Positions 41,245-42,020 of a DNA stretch of 42,020 nucleotides are shown piece after piece. The notes below the pieces were generated by a model. The model searched no databases. It was not told the origin of the DNA and saw nothing but the letters and a program-made list of their open reading frames with translations. The position numbers and the translations under genes were made by a program. This DNA is from Jeotgalicoccus sp052093725. GTDB taxonomy: Bacteria > Bacillota > Bacilli > Staphylococcales > Salinicoccaceae. The DNA lies in NCBI GenBank assembly GCA_052093725.1, contig JBQDHL010000008.1, forward strand, positions 1-42,020, in the 5' to 3' direction. How positions within the stretch are numbered: position 1 is the first letter of the stretch; every line of letters begins with the position of its first letter.

Positions 41245-41946
41245 ATGATATTTGCAGGTGCACTCGCTAACTCGTTAGCGATTATTATCGGCGGCGCACT
41301 CGGAATGATTTTCACTTTTATTCCTGAACATATAAAAGACGCAATTATGAAAATACAGGGATTATTTATTATTACGATGGGGATACAGATGGTCGTCGGA
41401 GCAACCGATATTCTAACGACGCTTATATCACTCATCATCGGGGTAGTTATCGGGGAAGTGGTTAAACTCGAAGAACTGCTCAACCGTTTCGGGCATTTAA
41501 TGGAAGTTCGTCTAGGTGACAAACACGGCGGTAATATTTCTCAGGGACTGATTTCCGGGATGCTGATATTTATCGTCGGTGCAATGGGAATTGTCGGCGG
41601 TCTGGATGCCGGACTACAGGGCAATAATGATGTACTGTACACGAAAGCGACGATGGACTTCTTTATTGCACTCGTCATGACAACCGCCTACGGGCGCGGG
41701 GTCATACTGTCCAGTATTCCGACATTCTTGTACATCGCGACGATTATTATAAGTGCACGTCAGATCGCGAACTTTATACCGGCAGAAATACTTGATATGA
41801 TGGTCGACCAGGTCAGCGCAACAGGCGGGGTAATCCTCCTTGCTATCGGACTGAATATGCTGAACGTTACACACATGCGTGTCGGTAACATGATTCCGGC
41901 AATATTTATCGGGATGCTTATCGTCTGGATGCTGTCATTCTTTTAG
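41245..41946 (+). CDS. DUF554 family membrane protein (YdfK/YqgA type)
   Basis: The 233-residue protein is hydrophobic with about six or seven membrane segments. The glycine-rich start (FAGALANSLAIIIGGALG), the sequence GDKHGGNISQGLISGML in the middle and GAMGIVGGLDAGLQG are typical of DUF554. The function of the family is not known; a transport role has been suggested from its topology. It starts ten bases after thiN with GAGGTGAG upstream and is closed by a strong terminator, so it is likely the last gene of the rsgA-rpe-thiN unit. Confidence 0.87.
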   Translation: MIFAGALANSLAIIIGGALGMIFTFIPEHIKDAIMKIQGLFIITMGIQMVVGATDILTTLISLIIGVVIGEVVKLEELLNRFGHLMEVRLGDKHGGNISQGLISGMLIFIVGAMGIVGGLDAGLQGNNDVLYTKATMDFFIALVMTTAYGRGVILSSIPTFLYIATIIISARQIANFIPAEILDMMVDQVSATGGVILLAIGLNMLNVTHMRVGNMIPAIFIGMLIVWMLSFF

Positions 41947-41953
41947 AACATAG

Positions 41954-41988
41954 AAACCCGCCTGAAATAATTTCAGGCGGGTTTTATG
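41954..41988 (+). terminator. Intrinsic terminator after the DUF554 gene
   Basis: A 14-bp perfect stem (41954-41967 with 41971-41984) with a 3-nt loop and a short T run. It ends the rsgA-rpe-thiN-DUF554 unit. The remaining 32 bases show no gene. Confidence 0.92.
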
Positions 41989-42020
41989 CGTCCGGGGTCG
42001 TATGAGCTGACTTTATCGGA

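Noticed and set aside
1..42020. CRISPR arrays, tRNA or rRNA genes, insertion sequences, prophage or toxin-antitoxin genes
   Set aside because: I saw no spaced direct repeats, no tRNA-like cloverleaf, no transposase or phage motifs; nearly all sequence is accounted for by known core genes.

Overview
The window is a stretch of core chromosome from a low-to-moderate GC member of the Staphylococcaceae. Protein sequences and gene order follow the Staphylococcus chromosome closely: bshC, a division and cell-wall (dcw) cluster, ileS, lspA, rluD, pyr operon, rqcH, gmk, rpoZ, coaBC, priA, fmt, rsmB, stp, pknB, rsgA, rpe, thiN. The best genus call is Jeotgalicoccus. It rests mainly on a cytochrome P450 at 37533-38618 that is very close, from memory, to the terminal-alkene-forming fatty acid decarboxylase OleT of Jeotgalicoccus sp. 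ATCC 8456. The genus call is an inference; the family call is firm.

Layout. Positions 2-697 hold the 3' part of bshC (bacillithiol synthesis), closed by a terminator. Positions 784-11008 hold the dcw cluster: a three-repeat MraZ operator, then mraZ, rsmH, ftsL, pbp1, mraY, murD, divIB, ftsA and ftsZ. Positions 11029-14720 hold pgeF, yggS, sepF, yggT, ylmH and divIVA, with two near-identical hairpins at either end of the pgeF-yggT block. Positions 14731-17709 hold a promoter, an isoleucine T-box leader and ileS, which carries an apparent one-base deletion near 16227. lspA and rluD follow. Positions 19103-26316 hold a pyrimidine operon with its own promoter and a PyrR-type attenuator: pyrR, uraA (pyrP), pyrB, pyrC, pyrK, pyrD, pyrF and pyrE. 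carA and carB are missing from it. A 100-N gap (26317-26416) cuts the 3' ends of pyrE and of rqcH, which is on the minus strand. Positions 28016-37467 hold gmk, rpoZ, coaBC, priA, fmt, rsmB, stp and pknB.

The only clearly accessory piece is the P450 gene with its own promoter and terminator, plus a convergent single-domain rhodanese gene. The pair sits between pknB and rsgA. A second 100-N gap lies inside the P450 gene. Comparison with OleT predicts about 283 missing bases there, not 100; with that length restored, the expected catalytic residues fall at their family positions (His85, Arg245, Cys365). rsgA, rpe, thiN and a DUF554 membrane protein close the window.

The genes work as modules. 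PknB and Stp are the Ser/Thr kinase and phosphatase that monitor the cell wall in Firmicutes, next to translation and coenzyme A genes. The dcw block builds septal peptidoglycan and the Z ring, with SepF and DivIVA as accessory division proteins. The pyr operon makes UMP under RNA-based control. I saw no tRNA, rRNA, CRISPR array, insertion sequence or prophage gene. I did not find a convincing new multi-gene system; the most interesting items are the OleT-type P450 cassette, the ileS frameshift, the missing carAB and the duplicated hairpin.
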